Below, piece by piece: positions 33,461 through 42,062 of a stretch of 64,000 nt of DNA (position 1 is its first letter; every line of letters starts with the position of its first letter). The DNA lies in the NCBI GenBank assembly GCA_017559905.1, contig JAFYQF010000023.1, positions 80,803 to 144,802 on the forward strand. The letters run 5' to 3'. The position numbers were made by a program, and so were the translations under genes. The stretch comes from a bacterium. Its GTDB lineage: Bacteria > Cyanobacteriota > Vampirovibrionia > Gastranaerophilales > Gastranaerophilaceae. Under the pieces are notes generated by a model. It did no database searches. It had not been told where the DNA came from and worked only from the letters and a program-made list of their open reading frames with translations.

Positions 33461-33976
33461 ATGAAGAAACTTTTAAACCCAAAATATATTTCAATTTTCT
33501 TATCATTAATTGCAATAATAGGATTTTGCTATCCAAAAGCAGAAGCAAAAACTTTACGCTGGAAATCTATGCCCATAAAAGTTTGCATTCCTAAAAACCA
33601 ATATGAGCCTTTAATGAAAAAAGCTTTTTATGAATGGATGAAAGTTACTAACGGCAAAGTACGATTTTTATATACCTGCGCAAACCCTGAAATAACTATC
33701 AGTTATGATGCTAATAAGCAAAAATCAAACGCCAAATATTCATTTAACGGAGACGGATATATTTTCAAATCTCACATAGAAATGGGTTTAAAAACAAAAA
33801 ATGGTATTGCTATGGAAGATGAACTTTTAGTACTTTTAATGCAACACGAAATAGGACATTCGCTAGGTATACAAGGTCACACCAAAACCCCAAAAAGTAT
33901 TATGCAACCAACAGTTATGAAAGGTTACACAATAACACCTGATATATTAGCAGAAATTAATAAAAGATATAAATAG
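33461..33976 (+). CDS. Secreted matrixin-like metalloprotease, second of three, with shifted zinc ligand
   Basis: 171 residues with an N-terminal hydrophobic segment ending near EAEA (signal peptide), MPIKVCIP, then the zinc site HEIGHSLGIQGH (129-140) and the Met-turn SIMQP. Here the third His is one residue later than in its two neighbours (HExxHxxGxxxH), with Gly in the normal place. I recall a GH variant of this kind in cyanobacterial proteases, so activity may be kept. It begins 1 base after the first gene's stop. Confidence 0.78.
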   Translation: MKKLLNPKYISIFLSLIAIIGFCYPKAEAKTLRWKSMPIKVCIPKNQYEPLMKKAFYEWMKVTNGKVRFLYTCANPEITISYDANKQKSNAKYSFNGDGYIFKSHIEMGLKTKNGIAMEDELLVLLMQHEIGHSLGIQGHTKTPKSIMQPTVMKGYTITPDILAEINKRYK

Positions 33977-33991
33977 AGATGAGGTAAGCTG

Positions 33992-34516
33992 ATGAAAAAA
34001 CTTTTAGTATTATTATTCGCCTTAATGTTCACTGCCAGCAACGCTTTAGCTGTAGAAATGATAGGCAAATGGACAAAAGACGAAATCAATGTATATATAG
34101 AAGAAAACCGAAATGCGTATTTGATGAAAAAATCATTTGGCGATTGGGAATCAGCAACAAATAAGCGATTGACCTTTGAATTTGTTGATGAGCAAGAAGA
34201 TGCAGACATTGTGGTTTTGTTTGTAGAAAAATGTTCAGACAAAGCCGAACACGCTGTTGGTTTAACCTATCCTGTAGTTGACCACAACGGACACTTTGTT
34301 AGCGCAAAAATAGAAATTGCAAAATTTGCAGACAAAAGTACAATTAAATTAAGTAACCTAGACTTAACTAAAATAATGCGCCACGAAGTTGGGCACGCTC
34401 TAGGTTTGGAGCACACTAACATTCCGTATTCAATTATGAACCCAACAATTGATAAATGTTTGAATATTGGAAAAGATGACATTAAAATTTTCAAAGAAAT
34501 TTACGGAGAAAAATAA
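33992..34516 (+). CDS. Secreted matrixin-like metalloprotease, third of three
   Basis: 174 residues. It has a signal peptide of about 21 residues (KKLLVLLFALMFTASNALA), a strand INVYIEEN in place of MPIRVYLD, the zinc site HEVGHALGLEH (131-141) and the Met-turn SIMNP. It has a GAGG-type ribosome site and lies 15 bases after the second gene. It is the last of the tandem set, closed by a strong hairpin shared with convergent thrS. Confidence 0.82.
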   Translation: MKKLLVLLFALMFTASNALAVEMIGKWTKDEINVYIEENRNAYLMKKSFGDWESATNKRLTFEFVDEQEDADIVVLFVEKCSDKAEHAVGLTYPVVDHNGHFVSAKIEIAKFADKSTIKLSNLDLTKIMRHEVGHALGLEHTNIPYSIMNPTIDKCLNIGKDDIKIFKEIYGEK

Positions 34517-34541
34517 CAATAAATATATATAAACTAAAAAA

Positions 34542-34563
34542 GGGCGAGTGGTAACACTCGCCC
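34542..34563 (-). terminator. Intrinsic terminator between the protease cluster and thrS
   Basis: Perfect GC-rich 9-base arms GGGCGAGTG/CACTCGCCC with a 4-base loop. On the minus strand it is followed by TTTTTT, so it mainly ends thrS. Confidence 0.88.
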
Positions 34564-34573
34564 TGAATTATTG

Positions 34574-36379
34574 TTAAGCTTTAACAAGCGATTTTGCAAA
34601 AGATTCAGACTTACGTCCTTTAATTTCTTCTTCAACTTTTGCAATGAACTCATCAACAGCAAATGTACCAACTTGACCGATACCTCTTGCACGAACTGCA
34701 ATAGAATTAGCTTCAATTTCCTTATCGCCAATAACAACAACGTAAGGAATTTTCTTATCTTGAAGACTTTCTCTAATTTTGTAATTCATACTTTCAGAAC
34801 GGTCATCAAGTTTAGCTCTGATACCTGCAGCACGCATTTTCTTATAAACTTCGGCAGCGAAATCAGCGTGTTTTTCGTTAGAAATTGGAACAATAGCAAC
34901 TTGAGTTGGAGCAATCCAAGTTGGAAACGCACCAGCATAATGTTCAATCAATATACCGTGGAAACGTTCCATTGAACCAAAGATTACACGGTGCAACATA
35001 ACAGGAGTCTTCATTTGACCATCTTTATCTTGGTATTTAATATCAAATCTTTCTGGCAAGTTGAAGTCTAATTGAATAGTTGCACACTGCCAAGTTCTAC
35101 CGATAGCATCTTTAACTTTGAAGTCAATTTTTGGACCGTAGAATGCGCCATCACCTTCATTGATTTCGTATTTCATTCCACGTCTATCCATTGCTTCTTT
35201 CAAGCCAGCTTCTGCTCTGTTCCAGTTTTCGATTTCACCAACGAAATCTTCTGGACGAGTTGAAAGTTCAACTTCAAAATTCATATTAAAGATTTCCATT
35301 GTATCAGCAACAAAATCAATGATTTCATTAATTTCATCAACCAATTGTTCTGGAGTACAGAATACGTGCGCATCGTCTTGAGTAAAGCCTTGAACACGAG
35401 TTAAGCCTGCCAAAGCACCTGATTTTTCTTTTCTGTAAACAGTACCCAATTCAGCCATTCTCAAAGGCAATGAGCGATAAGAATATCTGTTTGCTTGATA
35501 AATCAAAATGTGGAATGGGCAGTTCATTGGTTTTAAAATAAATTGATCATCAGAGTCTTCATCTTTTTGAATAAAGAACATATTGTCTTTATAGTGATCA
35601 GCGTGACCAGAGATTTCCCACAATTTTGATTTTGCTATTTGTGGAGTATTAACAATTACGTAACCACGTTTTCTATGTTCACTTCTCCAATAGTTTTCAA
35701 TTTCTTCACGAACTACAGCCAAGTTTGGATGCCACAAAACAAGACCGCCACCTAATTCTTCTCTAGTTGAGAACAAATCAAGTTGAGTACCCAATTTTCT
35801 GTGGTCACGTTTTTCAGCTTCTTCTATGAATGTCAAATAGTCTTGTAATTCTTCTTTATTCCAAAATGCAGTTGCGTAAATTCTTTGAAGCATTTTGTTT
35901 TTTTCGTTACCTCTCCAGTAAGCACCTGCAACTTTTAACAACTTAATTGCGTTAGCCTTAATGAAAGATGTACTTGGGATGTGAGGACCTGCACAAAGGT
36001 CATTGAATAAAACATTACCATCTTTGTCTTTAGTTAAATACAAAGTAGGATTGTCATTTTTGTGTTCTTCTAAAAGTTCAGCTTTGTAGATTTCGCCTTC
36101 AGCTTTGAACTCTGCAATTTTCGCATCAACATCTTCTACAACATACTTTTCAAATGTAAGATTTTGTTTAATGATGTTTTTCATTTCTTCTTCGATTTTA
36201 ACAAGGTCATCTTCGGTAAAAGCATGCCCATCTGTCATATCAAAGTCATAATAAAAGCCGTTCTCGATAGCTGGACCGATTGCTAACTTTGCTTGCGGGA
36301 ACAACTTTTGAACAGCTTGTGCCATAATGTGAGAACAAGAGTGTCTCAAAATGTGTAAATTTTCAGCGTTTTTTTCCAT
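34574..36379 (-). CDS. thrS: Threonyl-tRNA synthetase, without TGS domain
   Basis: Charges tRNA-Thr. It is 601 residues from the ATG at 36379, which has AAAGGA 9 bases upstream; a frame-open extension of 26 codons has no ribosome site. The editing domain (HSCSHIMAQAVQ, ending with CAGPHIPST), class II catalytic motifs (MNCPFHILIY, RMAELGTVYRKEKSGALAGLTRVQGFTQDDAH, HRVIFGSMERF) and the anticodon-binding tail are intact. The N-terminal TGS domain of the Escherichia coli enzyme is missing; as I recall cyanobacterial enzymes share this. The leader holds a small GGGG-CCCC hairpin at about 36464-36475. Confidence 0.95.
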   Translation of the reverse strand: MEKNAENLHILRHSCSHIMAQAVQKLFPQAKLAIGPAIENGFYYDFDMTDGHAFTEDDLVKIEEEMKNIIKQNLTFEKYVVEDVDAKIAEFKAEGEIYKAELLEEHKNDNPTLYLTKDKDGNVLFNDLCAGPHIPSTSFIKANAIKLLKVAGAYWRGNEKNKMLQRIYATAFWNKEELQDYLTFIEEAEKRDHRKLGTQLDLFSTREELGGGLVLWHPNLAVVREEIENYWRSEHRKRGYVIVNTPQIAKSKLWEISGHADHYKDNMFFIQKDEDSDDQFILKPMNCPFHILIYQANRYSYRSLPLRMAELGTVYRKEKSGALAGLTRVQGFTQDDAHVFCTPEQLVDEINEIIDFVADTMEIFNMNFEVELSTRPEDFVGEIENWNRAEAGLKEAMDRRGMKYEINEGDGAFYGPKIDFKVKDAIGRTWQCATIQLDFNLPERFDIKYQDKDGQMKTPVMLHRVIFGSMERFHGILIEHYAGAFPTWIAPTQVAIVPISNEKHADFAAEVYKKMRAAGIRAKLDDRSESMNYKIRESLQDKKIPYVVVIGDKEIEANSIAVRARGIGQVGTFAVDEFIAKVEEEIKGRKSESFAKSLVKA

Positions 36380-36624
36380 TGAAAAATTCCTTTTCTGTCC
36401 TTTTGAGTATTTGACGAATTTAGCGATGCACAAAAACCTCTCGTACATCAAACTCATCCTCGGGGTGGACCCCCCAAACTAACTACAAACAAAAGTTTAG
36501 CACCGATATTGAAATATTACAAGGCAATTTTTTCTAAACACACTTAACAAAAAGTAACAGGACCCATATTCGAAGAATTTTTGTTATAAAATATTATTAA
36601 TTAAGATTAGAGAAAGAGGTAAAA

Positions 36625-36960
36625 ATGAACACAGTTAACGTAGTAGGTAGAGTCGGTCGTGACGCAGAAATCAGATACTTTGAGTCAGGAAAAGTTAAAG
36701 CTCAATTTTCAATGGCAGTTAACAGATGGGATTCAAAAACAAAATCAGAAGTTACTGACTGGTTCAACATTGACGTTTGGGATAAATTAGCAGAATTTTC
36801 TGGCGAATACATCAAGAAAGGTATGCAAGTTGTTGTTGATGGAAGAATTGGTCAAAACAAATGGACTGACAAAGCTACTGGCAATGACAGAGAATCTTTC
36901 ATGATAATTGCAAACAACATAAGATTATTAGGTTCAAAAAGAGACGCTGAAGTTATATGA
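36625..36960 (+). CDS. ssb: Single-stranded DNA-binding protein, short form
   Basis: A 111-residue OB-fold protein that coats single-stranded DNA. It starts VNVVGRVGRDAEIRYFESGKVKAQFSMAVNR and contains DWFNIDVWDKLAEF and YIKKGMQVVVDGRIG. It ends LLGSKRDAEVI and lacks the long linker and acidic DxxxPF tip that recruits partner proteins in E. coli. Its sequence style is that of cyanobacterial SSBs. The start has AGAAAGAGG. Its TGA overlaps the kinase start (ATGA). Confidence 0.92.
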   Translation: MNTVNVVGRVGRDAEIRYFESGKVKAQFSMAVNRWDSKTKSEVTDWFNIDVWDKLAEFSGEYIKKGMQVVVDGRIGQNKWTDKATGNDRESFMIIANNIRLLGSKRDAEVI

Positions 36961-38264
36961 TAATTAACTCTAATATTACAGGAATTATTGCAGATGATTT
37001 AACTGGAGCTAACGATACAGCTCTACAATTTCATATGCACGGAGCTAACACTCAAATTCTATTGAACAACCAAGTTGAACTTTTAAACGAAAAAGGCACA
37101 ATGACTTGGGCTATTTCAACTGAATCACGAAACGTTGACGCTGAAACTGCATATCACAACGTAAAAGAAGCAACTCAAATGTTTGCAGAGAACCTCAAAC
37201 CTGACTATTTTTACAAAAAAATAGACTCGACAATCAGAGGTAATATTGCGATTGAAGTTTTAGCGATATTAGAAGTTCTTGAGTGGGACGCTTCAATAAT
37301 TATTCCTGCATTTCCTACAGAAGGAAGAGTTACAATAGGCGGATACCATTTATTAAAAGGGATTCCAATCGAACGAACAGAAATGGCAAGAGATCCACAC
37401 TCTCCAATCAGAGAATCTCATTTGCCTACACTTTTGAAAAGCCAATTAGACGAAAGTTACGAACATCTTGTAGGATTAATAGAACTACGCACAGTAATTA
37501 AAGGTGCTGGCCCTATATTGATGGCGCTTAATGAACTTATCAAAGAAGGTAAAAAATTAATCGTTGTGGATGCTGTTTCAACTACAGATATTGAGCAAGT
37601 TGTTTTAGCTATGAACAAGTCTGATTACAAAATTTTACCGACAGGAACAGCGGCAGCAGCACAAGTATTAAGCAACTTATGGTACAAAGATTTGAGCGCA
37701 CACCATATTAACAAAACAATACCAGAACTTCCTAAACTGGTTGTATCAGGTAGCGCTACTGAAATAACTGCAAAACAAATAAAACGACTTGAAGAATGTG
37801 ATGAGTTTGAGAATACATTATTCATTCAAATAGATTTAAGAGATATTGTAAACTGGAATTTTGACGAGTTAACAGAGAGAATTGTGAACAATTTGGTTCA
37901 GAACAATATTGTAATAGTTCACACATCAGATTTGATTACAAACTTTGACGGATTTTCAGAGGAACTATTGCAAGCAGAACTTACAAAAGCTAGTCTTGCG
38001 GGCAAAATCACTGATTATTTAGCAGAACTTACAAAAAGAGTTCTTGAAAGACGTCAAGCAATCTTGATTACTCTAGGTGGAGAAACTTCGTACAAATGTT
38101 GCCACGCAATTAATGCGACACAACTACAACTGATTGATGAAGTTATGCCAGCAATTGCATTATCATTAGACCACAATGCACAATGGATTGTTACAAAATC
38201 TGGCAACTTGGGTGGCATTAATACGCTTATTGATATTCTTAAATATTTTGAGCACCACGAATAG
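36957..38264 (+). CDS. Four-carbon acid sugar kinase family (DUF1537, DtnK/OtnK-like)
   Basis: A 435-residue kinase of the YgbK type that phosphorylates four-carbon sugar acids such as D-threonate, L-threonate or D-erythronate. It has IIADDLTGANDTALQF at the N-terminus, YKKIDSTIRGNI, and the C-terminal ATP-binding GGETSYKCC and SGNLGG. It is translationally coupled to ssb by an ATGA overlap and is followed 9 bases later by pdxA. Pairing with a PdxA homologue is known from threonate and erythronate pathways, where the product is then oxidised. Confidence 0.88.
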   Translation: MIINSNITGIIADDLTGANDTALQFHMHGANTQILLNNQVELLNEKGTMTWAISTESRNVDAETAYHNVKEATQMFAENLKPDYFYKKIDSTIRGNIAIEVLAILEVLEWDASIIIPAFPTEGRVTIGGYHLLKGIPIERTEMARDPHSPIRESHLPTLLKSQLDESYEHLVGLIELRTVIKGAGPILMALNELIKEGKKLIVVDAVSTTDIEQVVLAMNKSDYKILPTGTAAAAQVLSNLWYKDLSAHHINKTIPELPKLVVSGSATEITAKQIKRLEECDEFENTLFIQIDLRDIVNWNFDELTERIVNNLVQNNIVIVHTSDLITNFDGFSEELLQAELTKASLAGKITDYLAELTKRVLERRQAILITLGGETSYKCCHAINATQLQLIDEVMPAIALSLDHNAQWIVTKSGNLGGINTLIDILKYFEHHE

Positions 38265-38273
38265 GATAGCGTT

Positions 38274-39203
38274 ATGACTTATTCAAATAAAATAGTAATT
38301 ACAACTGGTGACCCAAATGGTATTGGAGCTGAAATTACTATCGAAGCTCTAAACAAACTTAATTTACCAAAAGATAAAATTGTGTTAATTTCAAACAAAA
38401 AAATTCTTGACTTTTATGGGGACTTAAATTGCGACTACGAAATTATTGAAATTCCATTCAATGAAGATATTCAACCAGGAAAAGTCACAGCAGAGAGCGG
38501 AGAATTTTCTTTTATCTCTGTAAAAAAAGCTTGTAAAATTGGAGCAAAGGCAATAGTTACAGCTCCAGTTGCAAAAAATGCACTTTATTTAGCAGGACAC
38601 AAATTCAACGGTCAAACAGAAATTCTACAAAAATATCTTGCTCACGACAAACAACTAGCAGAAATGCTTTTTGTTGCGGGGAACTTTAGAGTATTACTTT
38701 TGACTCGCCACGTGGCATTAAAAGATATCAATTTAACAAAAGAAATCGTTGTTGAAAAAATTATTAACTTGAAGGATTTTTTTGAAAACAAACTAAATAT
38801 TAAGAACCCAAAATTTGCACTATGCGGATTCAATCCTCATTCAGGCGAAGATGGAATTTTAGGCAGAGAAGAAATCGAAATCCTAAACCCTGCAGTAGAA
38901 GAATTAACTCAAAAAGGGATCTCAATCACTAAGCCACTTCCTGCAGATACATTGTTTGTAAACGCAGCAAAAGAGTATTTGTCAGACTCTAACAACGCAC
39001 CTATTTACGACTGCTACATTGCAAACTATCACGATCAAGGACTTATTCCAATTAAAACTGTCGCTGGTGACAAAACAGTCAATATGACAATCGGGTTAGA
39101 TATTATAAGAACTTCTCCAGGACACGGCACAGCTTTCGATATTGCAGGTAAAAACCTCGCTGATGAAACAGGCATGATAGAAGCTATTAAAGCCGTCATA
39201 TAA
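38274..39203 (+). CDS. pdxA: 4-hydroxythreonine-4-phosphate dehydrogenase family (PdxA or PdxA2)
   Basis: 309 residues with ITTGDPNGIGAEI at the N-terminus and the metal- and substrate-binding motifs TAPVAKNAL, GHKFNGQTEIL, NPHSGEDG, NYHDQGLIPIKT and TSPGHGTAFDIAG. PdxA oxidises 4-phosphohydroxythreonine in vitamin B6 synthesis; PdxA2 oxidises 4-phosphothreonate or 4-phosphoerythronate. The direct partnership with a DUF1537 kinase favours a PdxA2 role. No other B6 gene (such as pdxJ) is seen here to decide. The start follows a GGATAG site. Confidence 0.88.
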   Translation: MTYSNKIVITTGDPNGIGAEITIEALNKLNLPKDKIVLISNKKILDFYGDLNCDYEIIEIPFNEDIQPGKVTAESGEFSFISVKKACKIGAKAIVTAPVAKNALYLAGHKFNGQTEILQKYLAHDKQLAEMLFVAGNFRVLLLTRHVALKDINLTKEIVVEKIINLKDFFENKLNIKNPKFALCGFNPHSGEDGILGREEIEILNPAVEELTQKGISITKPLPADTLFVNAAKEYLSDSNNAPIYDCYIANYHDQGLIPIKTVAGDKTVNMTIGLDIIRTSPGHGTAFDIAGKNLADETGMIEAIKAVI

Positions 39204-39263
39204 ATTTTTTATTAAGTAGCAAAAAAAATTTTTAGACGTTTTAGTAAAAAAAAGGAGAAATGT

Positions 39264-39602
39264 ATGAATAAAAAAGTAGAATTAGCACTAGCGATTGGCT
39301 TAACTATTTCAACAATTACAGCTCTTGGTTATGGTGCTAACAAAAAAACTAAAGAAGCAAAGCAAAAAGAAATTGCAAAAGAATATGTAAAAAAGAATGC
39401 ACCAGATAAATATATGAATTTATTAGAAAAAGAATCTAAAGGACAGACTATAAGATGGAACAAAGCTGTTGAAAATGTAAGAGATTCTTTACGAATTGAT
39501 AGTATGTGCAAAAAAGCATATTTTGACGGCGCACAAATGGTTAGAGATAGTATCAAAAACGCAAACCTCTCACCAAAACAATTAATAAAAAATATTAAAT
39601 AA
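39264..39602 (+). CDS. Hypothetical 112-residue protein with N-terminal hydrophobic segment
   Basis: It starts at an ATG behind AAAGGAGAAA. Residues 5-24 (VELALAIGLTISTITALGYG) form a membrane anchor or signal segment. The rest is strongly basic and helical (TKEAKQKEIAKEYVKKNAP and onward). No family was recognised. A single gene between pdxA and the bidirectional terminator facing secF. Confidence 0.65.
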   Translation: MNKKVELALAIGLTISTITALGYGANKKTKEAKQKEIAKEYVKKNAPDKYMNLLEKESKGQTIRWNKAVENVRDSLRIDSMCKKAYFDGAQMVRDSIKNANLSPKQLIKNIK

Positions 39603-39603
39603 A

Positions 39604-39635
39604 AAAAAGACCTCTTAATTAAAGAGGTCTTTTTT
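39604..39635. terminator. Bidirectional intrinsic terminator
   Basis: Arms AAAAGACCTCTT and AAGAGGTCTTTT around a short loop between convergent genes, with A and T runs on both sides, so it can end both the 112-residue gene and secF. Confidence 0.9.
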
Positions 39636-39650
39636 AGCTATTTTGAGATT

Positions 39651-40643
39651 CTATACACTCAACACTTCTTTTCTTTTGTCATTTTGTTTATCATTCCAAA
39701 AATCAACAAGGATTGAGCAGAAGAAAATTGATGAATAAGTACCGATAATGATACCCAAAATCATAGCCAATACAAAATCTCTTGTTGTAACTCCACCAAA
39801 GAAATATAATGCGCAAAGCGTAATTAATGTTGTTAAAGATGTATTAATACTTCTTGTTAAAGTTTGGTTAACAGAAGCATCAACGATTTCACCAAACGTC
39901 ATCTTTTTAGAATAATAACGCAAGTTTTCACGAATTCTGTCGAACACAACAATCGTATCGTGAACAGAGAAACCGATTACAGTAAGCATTGCAGTAATAA
40001 ACAATCCATCAATTTGAACGTTGTAAACCAAGCCTAAAATTGAAAATATACCTACTACAAACAACACGTCGTGGAATACGCCCAAAATCGCAGCTAGCGC
40101 ATAATCAAATCTAAATCTAAATGATAAATAAGCTACAATTCCTAAAAACGCAAGAGTCATAGCTATTAAAGAGTTTTTAAACAACTCTTTACCCATTGTA
40201 GGACCAACAGAACTTACTGACATCAATTCTGGATTATTATATTTAGAGTTCATTACGCTAGAAATTTTGTCACCATCAGTAGAATCCTTATCAATGAATT
40301 TTGTTCTAACAGAAATAATTGATTGAATTTCTGATTTTGTATTTGCTTGTTGATCATTGTTTACATTCAAGATTTGAATATAAGGATTTTCAATACCTTC
40401 TTTTTCTAACCCTTCTCTTATAGCAGTCAAATCGCTATTAACAACTTTTTCAACAACACCATATTGAAGAATTGTACCACCAGTATAATCAATACCAACT
40501 TTAAGTGGCACGTGATTTTCATAAGTCACAGACGAATAAATTAAAGCAACAATACCTGGTATTAAAAGGATTGCACTCAATATCATCCACAACCATCTAT
40601 GTTTTACAACTTGTATTTTATGTTTAGTTCCGATATCAAACAT
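39651..40643 (-). CDS. secF: Protein translocase subunit SecF
   Basis: A 330-residue six-helix membrane protein that with SecD uses the proton gradient to help pull proteins out of SecYEG. Family marks are VGIDYTGGTILQYG near the N-terminus, SVSSVGPTMGKEL, the FHDVLFVVGIFSILG region and FSVHDTIVVFDRIRENLR. It follows secD by 33 bases on the same strand. Confidence 0.95.
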   Translation of the reverse strand: MFDIGTKHKIQVVKHRWLWMILSAILLIPGIVALIYSSVTYENHVPLKVGIDYTGGTILQYGVVEKVVNSDLTAIREGLEKEGIENPYIQILNVNNDQQANTKSEIQSIISVRTKFIDKDSTDGDKISSVMNSKYNNPELMSVSSVGPTMGKELFKNSLIAMTLAFLGIVAYLSFRFRFDYALAAILGVFHDVLFVVGIFSILGLVYNVQIDGLFITAMLTVIGFSVHDTIVVFDRIRENLRYYSKKMTFGEIVDASVNQTLTRSINTSLTTLITLCALYFFGGVTTRDFVLAMILGIIIGTYSSIFFCSILVDFWNDKQNDKRKEVLSV

Positions 40644-40676
40644 TTCAATTTACCTTTCTAATATTGCCTTAACCTA

Positions 40677-41984
40677 TTAATCCAAAACCCCGAAACGAGC
40701 TTTTTCACGTTTTGTTTCAGTAGCTTGGAAACTTGTACCGATTTCTTCTTTCTTCAAACCGAATAAACCTGGGTGTTTAAGTTCACCAGTACCAAAGATT
40801 AAGTGCATAAAGTTTTTAGTAACAGTGATTGCTGTAAACATTGAAACAATTACACCTAACGCAAGAGTCAATGCAAAACCTTTAACAACACTTGTACCTA
40901 ATAAATAAAGAATTACACAAGTAATTATTGTAGTCATATTTGAGTCAAAAATACTTGTAAACGCTCTATCAAAACCTGAATTGATTGCAGTAAATAAGTT
41001 TCTACCAGCTCTCAATTCTTCTTTTGTTCCTTCAAAAATAAGAATGTTAGCATCTACTGCCATACCGATAGAAAGAATAAAACCTGCAATACCTGCTAAT
41101 GTCAATGTTACTGGAATAGCTTTGAATAAAGCAAACAATATTAAACTATAAATTAGAAGTGCAACGTTAGCTATTACCCCTGGCACATGATAGAATAGAA
41201 CCATGAATATTACAACTGCACCTAAGCCAATAATACCAGCCTTTTTAGAAGCTGCAATACTGTCTGCACCTAATGTTGGACCAACTGTATTTTCTTCAAC
41301 AATTTCTGCTGGAACAGGCAATGCACCTGCATTTAACAAGTCAACCATACGTTGAGCTTCTTCATAAGCAAATCCACTGCTACCACCTGAAATTTGCGCA
41401 CTGCCACCATATATAGCTTCGTTAACTCTTGGTGAAGATTGTTCAATACCATCGAAGAAAATTGCCATTTCTTTACCAACAAGTTCTTCAGTTAAAGTTG
41501 CAAACTTTTTAGCACCTTCAGCATTGAATTCTAACGAAACAACCCACTGTCCAGACGCATCTGTTGTCAATTGCGCTCTATTCAAATCTCTACCAGTCAA
41601 ATCTGTTGTTTCCCAAGTTCTTTTACCCTCTACAACAGGTCCTGGTCTTTTAAATTCTAATTGTGCAGTTTCACCAAGAAAAGCTTTTGCTTCTTTTAAA
41701 TCAGTAACTGCAGGGATTTCAACTAACAATCTTTTATCCCCTACTTGTTGAACCACAGTTTCTGCAACACCCAATTTGTTAACACGTTGTTCAATAGCAA
41801 ATTGCAAGTGTCCCATAACTTCTGGTGTAATTTCTCGAATTTGCTCGGTAGTTTGAGCTTCAAGAACCAATCTTGAACCACCTACCAAATCAAGTCCGAG
41901 TTTTGTGGGTTTCAATAATATTACTGCAATCGACACAATAGCAATTGCCGCAATAACCCAGAACATGATAATTTTGTTTTTCAC
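40677..41984 (-). CDS. secD: Protein translocase subunit SecD
   Basis: A 435-residue SecD with GLDLVGGSRLVLEAQT at the N-terminus, the periplasmic P1 head domain to about residue 230, then TVGPTLGADSI and six membrane helices including FILSIGMAVDANILIFEG. It lies upstream of secF in the same operon. The start is preceded by AAGAGGAA. Confidence 0.95.
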   Translation of the reverse strand: MKNKIIMFWVIAAIAIVSIAVILLKPTKLGLDLVGGSRLVLEAQTTEQIREITPEVMGHLQFAIEQRVNKLGVAETVVQQVGDKRLLVEIPAVTDLKEAKAFLGETAQLEFKRPGPVVEGKRTWETTDLTGRDLNRAQLTTDASGQWVVSLEFNAEGAKKFATLTEELVGKEMAIFFDGIEQSSPRVNEAIYGGSAQISGGSSGFAYEEAQRMVDLLNAGALPVPAEIVEENTVGPTLGADSIAASKKAGIIGLGAVVIFMVLFYHVPGVIANVALLIYSLILFALFKAIPVTLTLAGIAGFILSIGMAVDANILIFEGTKEELRAGRNLFTAINSGFDRAFTSIFDSNMTTIITCVILYLLGTSVVKGFALTLALGVIVSMFTAITVTKNFMHLIFGTGELKHPGLFGLKKEEIGTSFQATETKREKARFGVLD

Positions 41985-42062
41985 TTTTTTTATTCCTCTT
42001 TTACATTACTCGTCTTTTATTCCTTATTCTTATTAGAAATATAAGAATATTTATATAACCCG

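Noticed and set aside
36455..36490. T-box element in the thrS leader because of GGGTGGACCCC
   Set aside because: The T-box core is absent in the correct (minus) orientation; the sequence is just a short GC palindrome.
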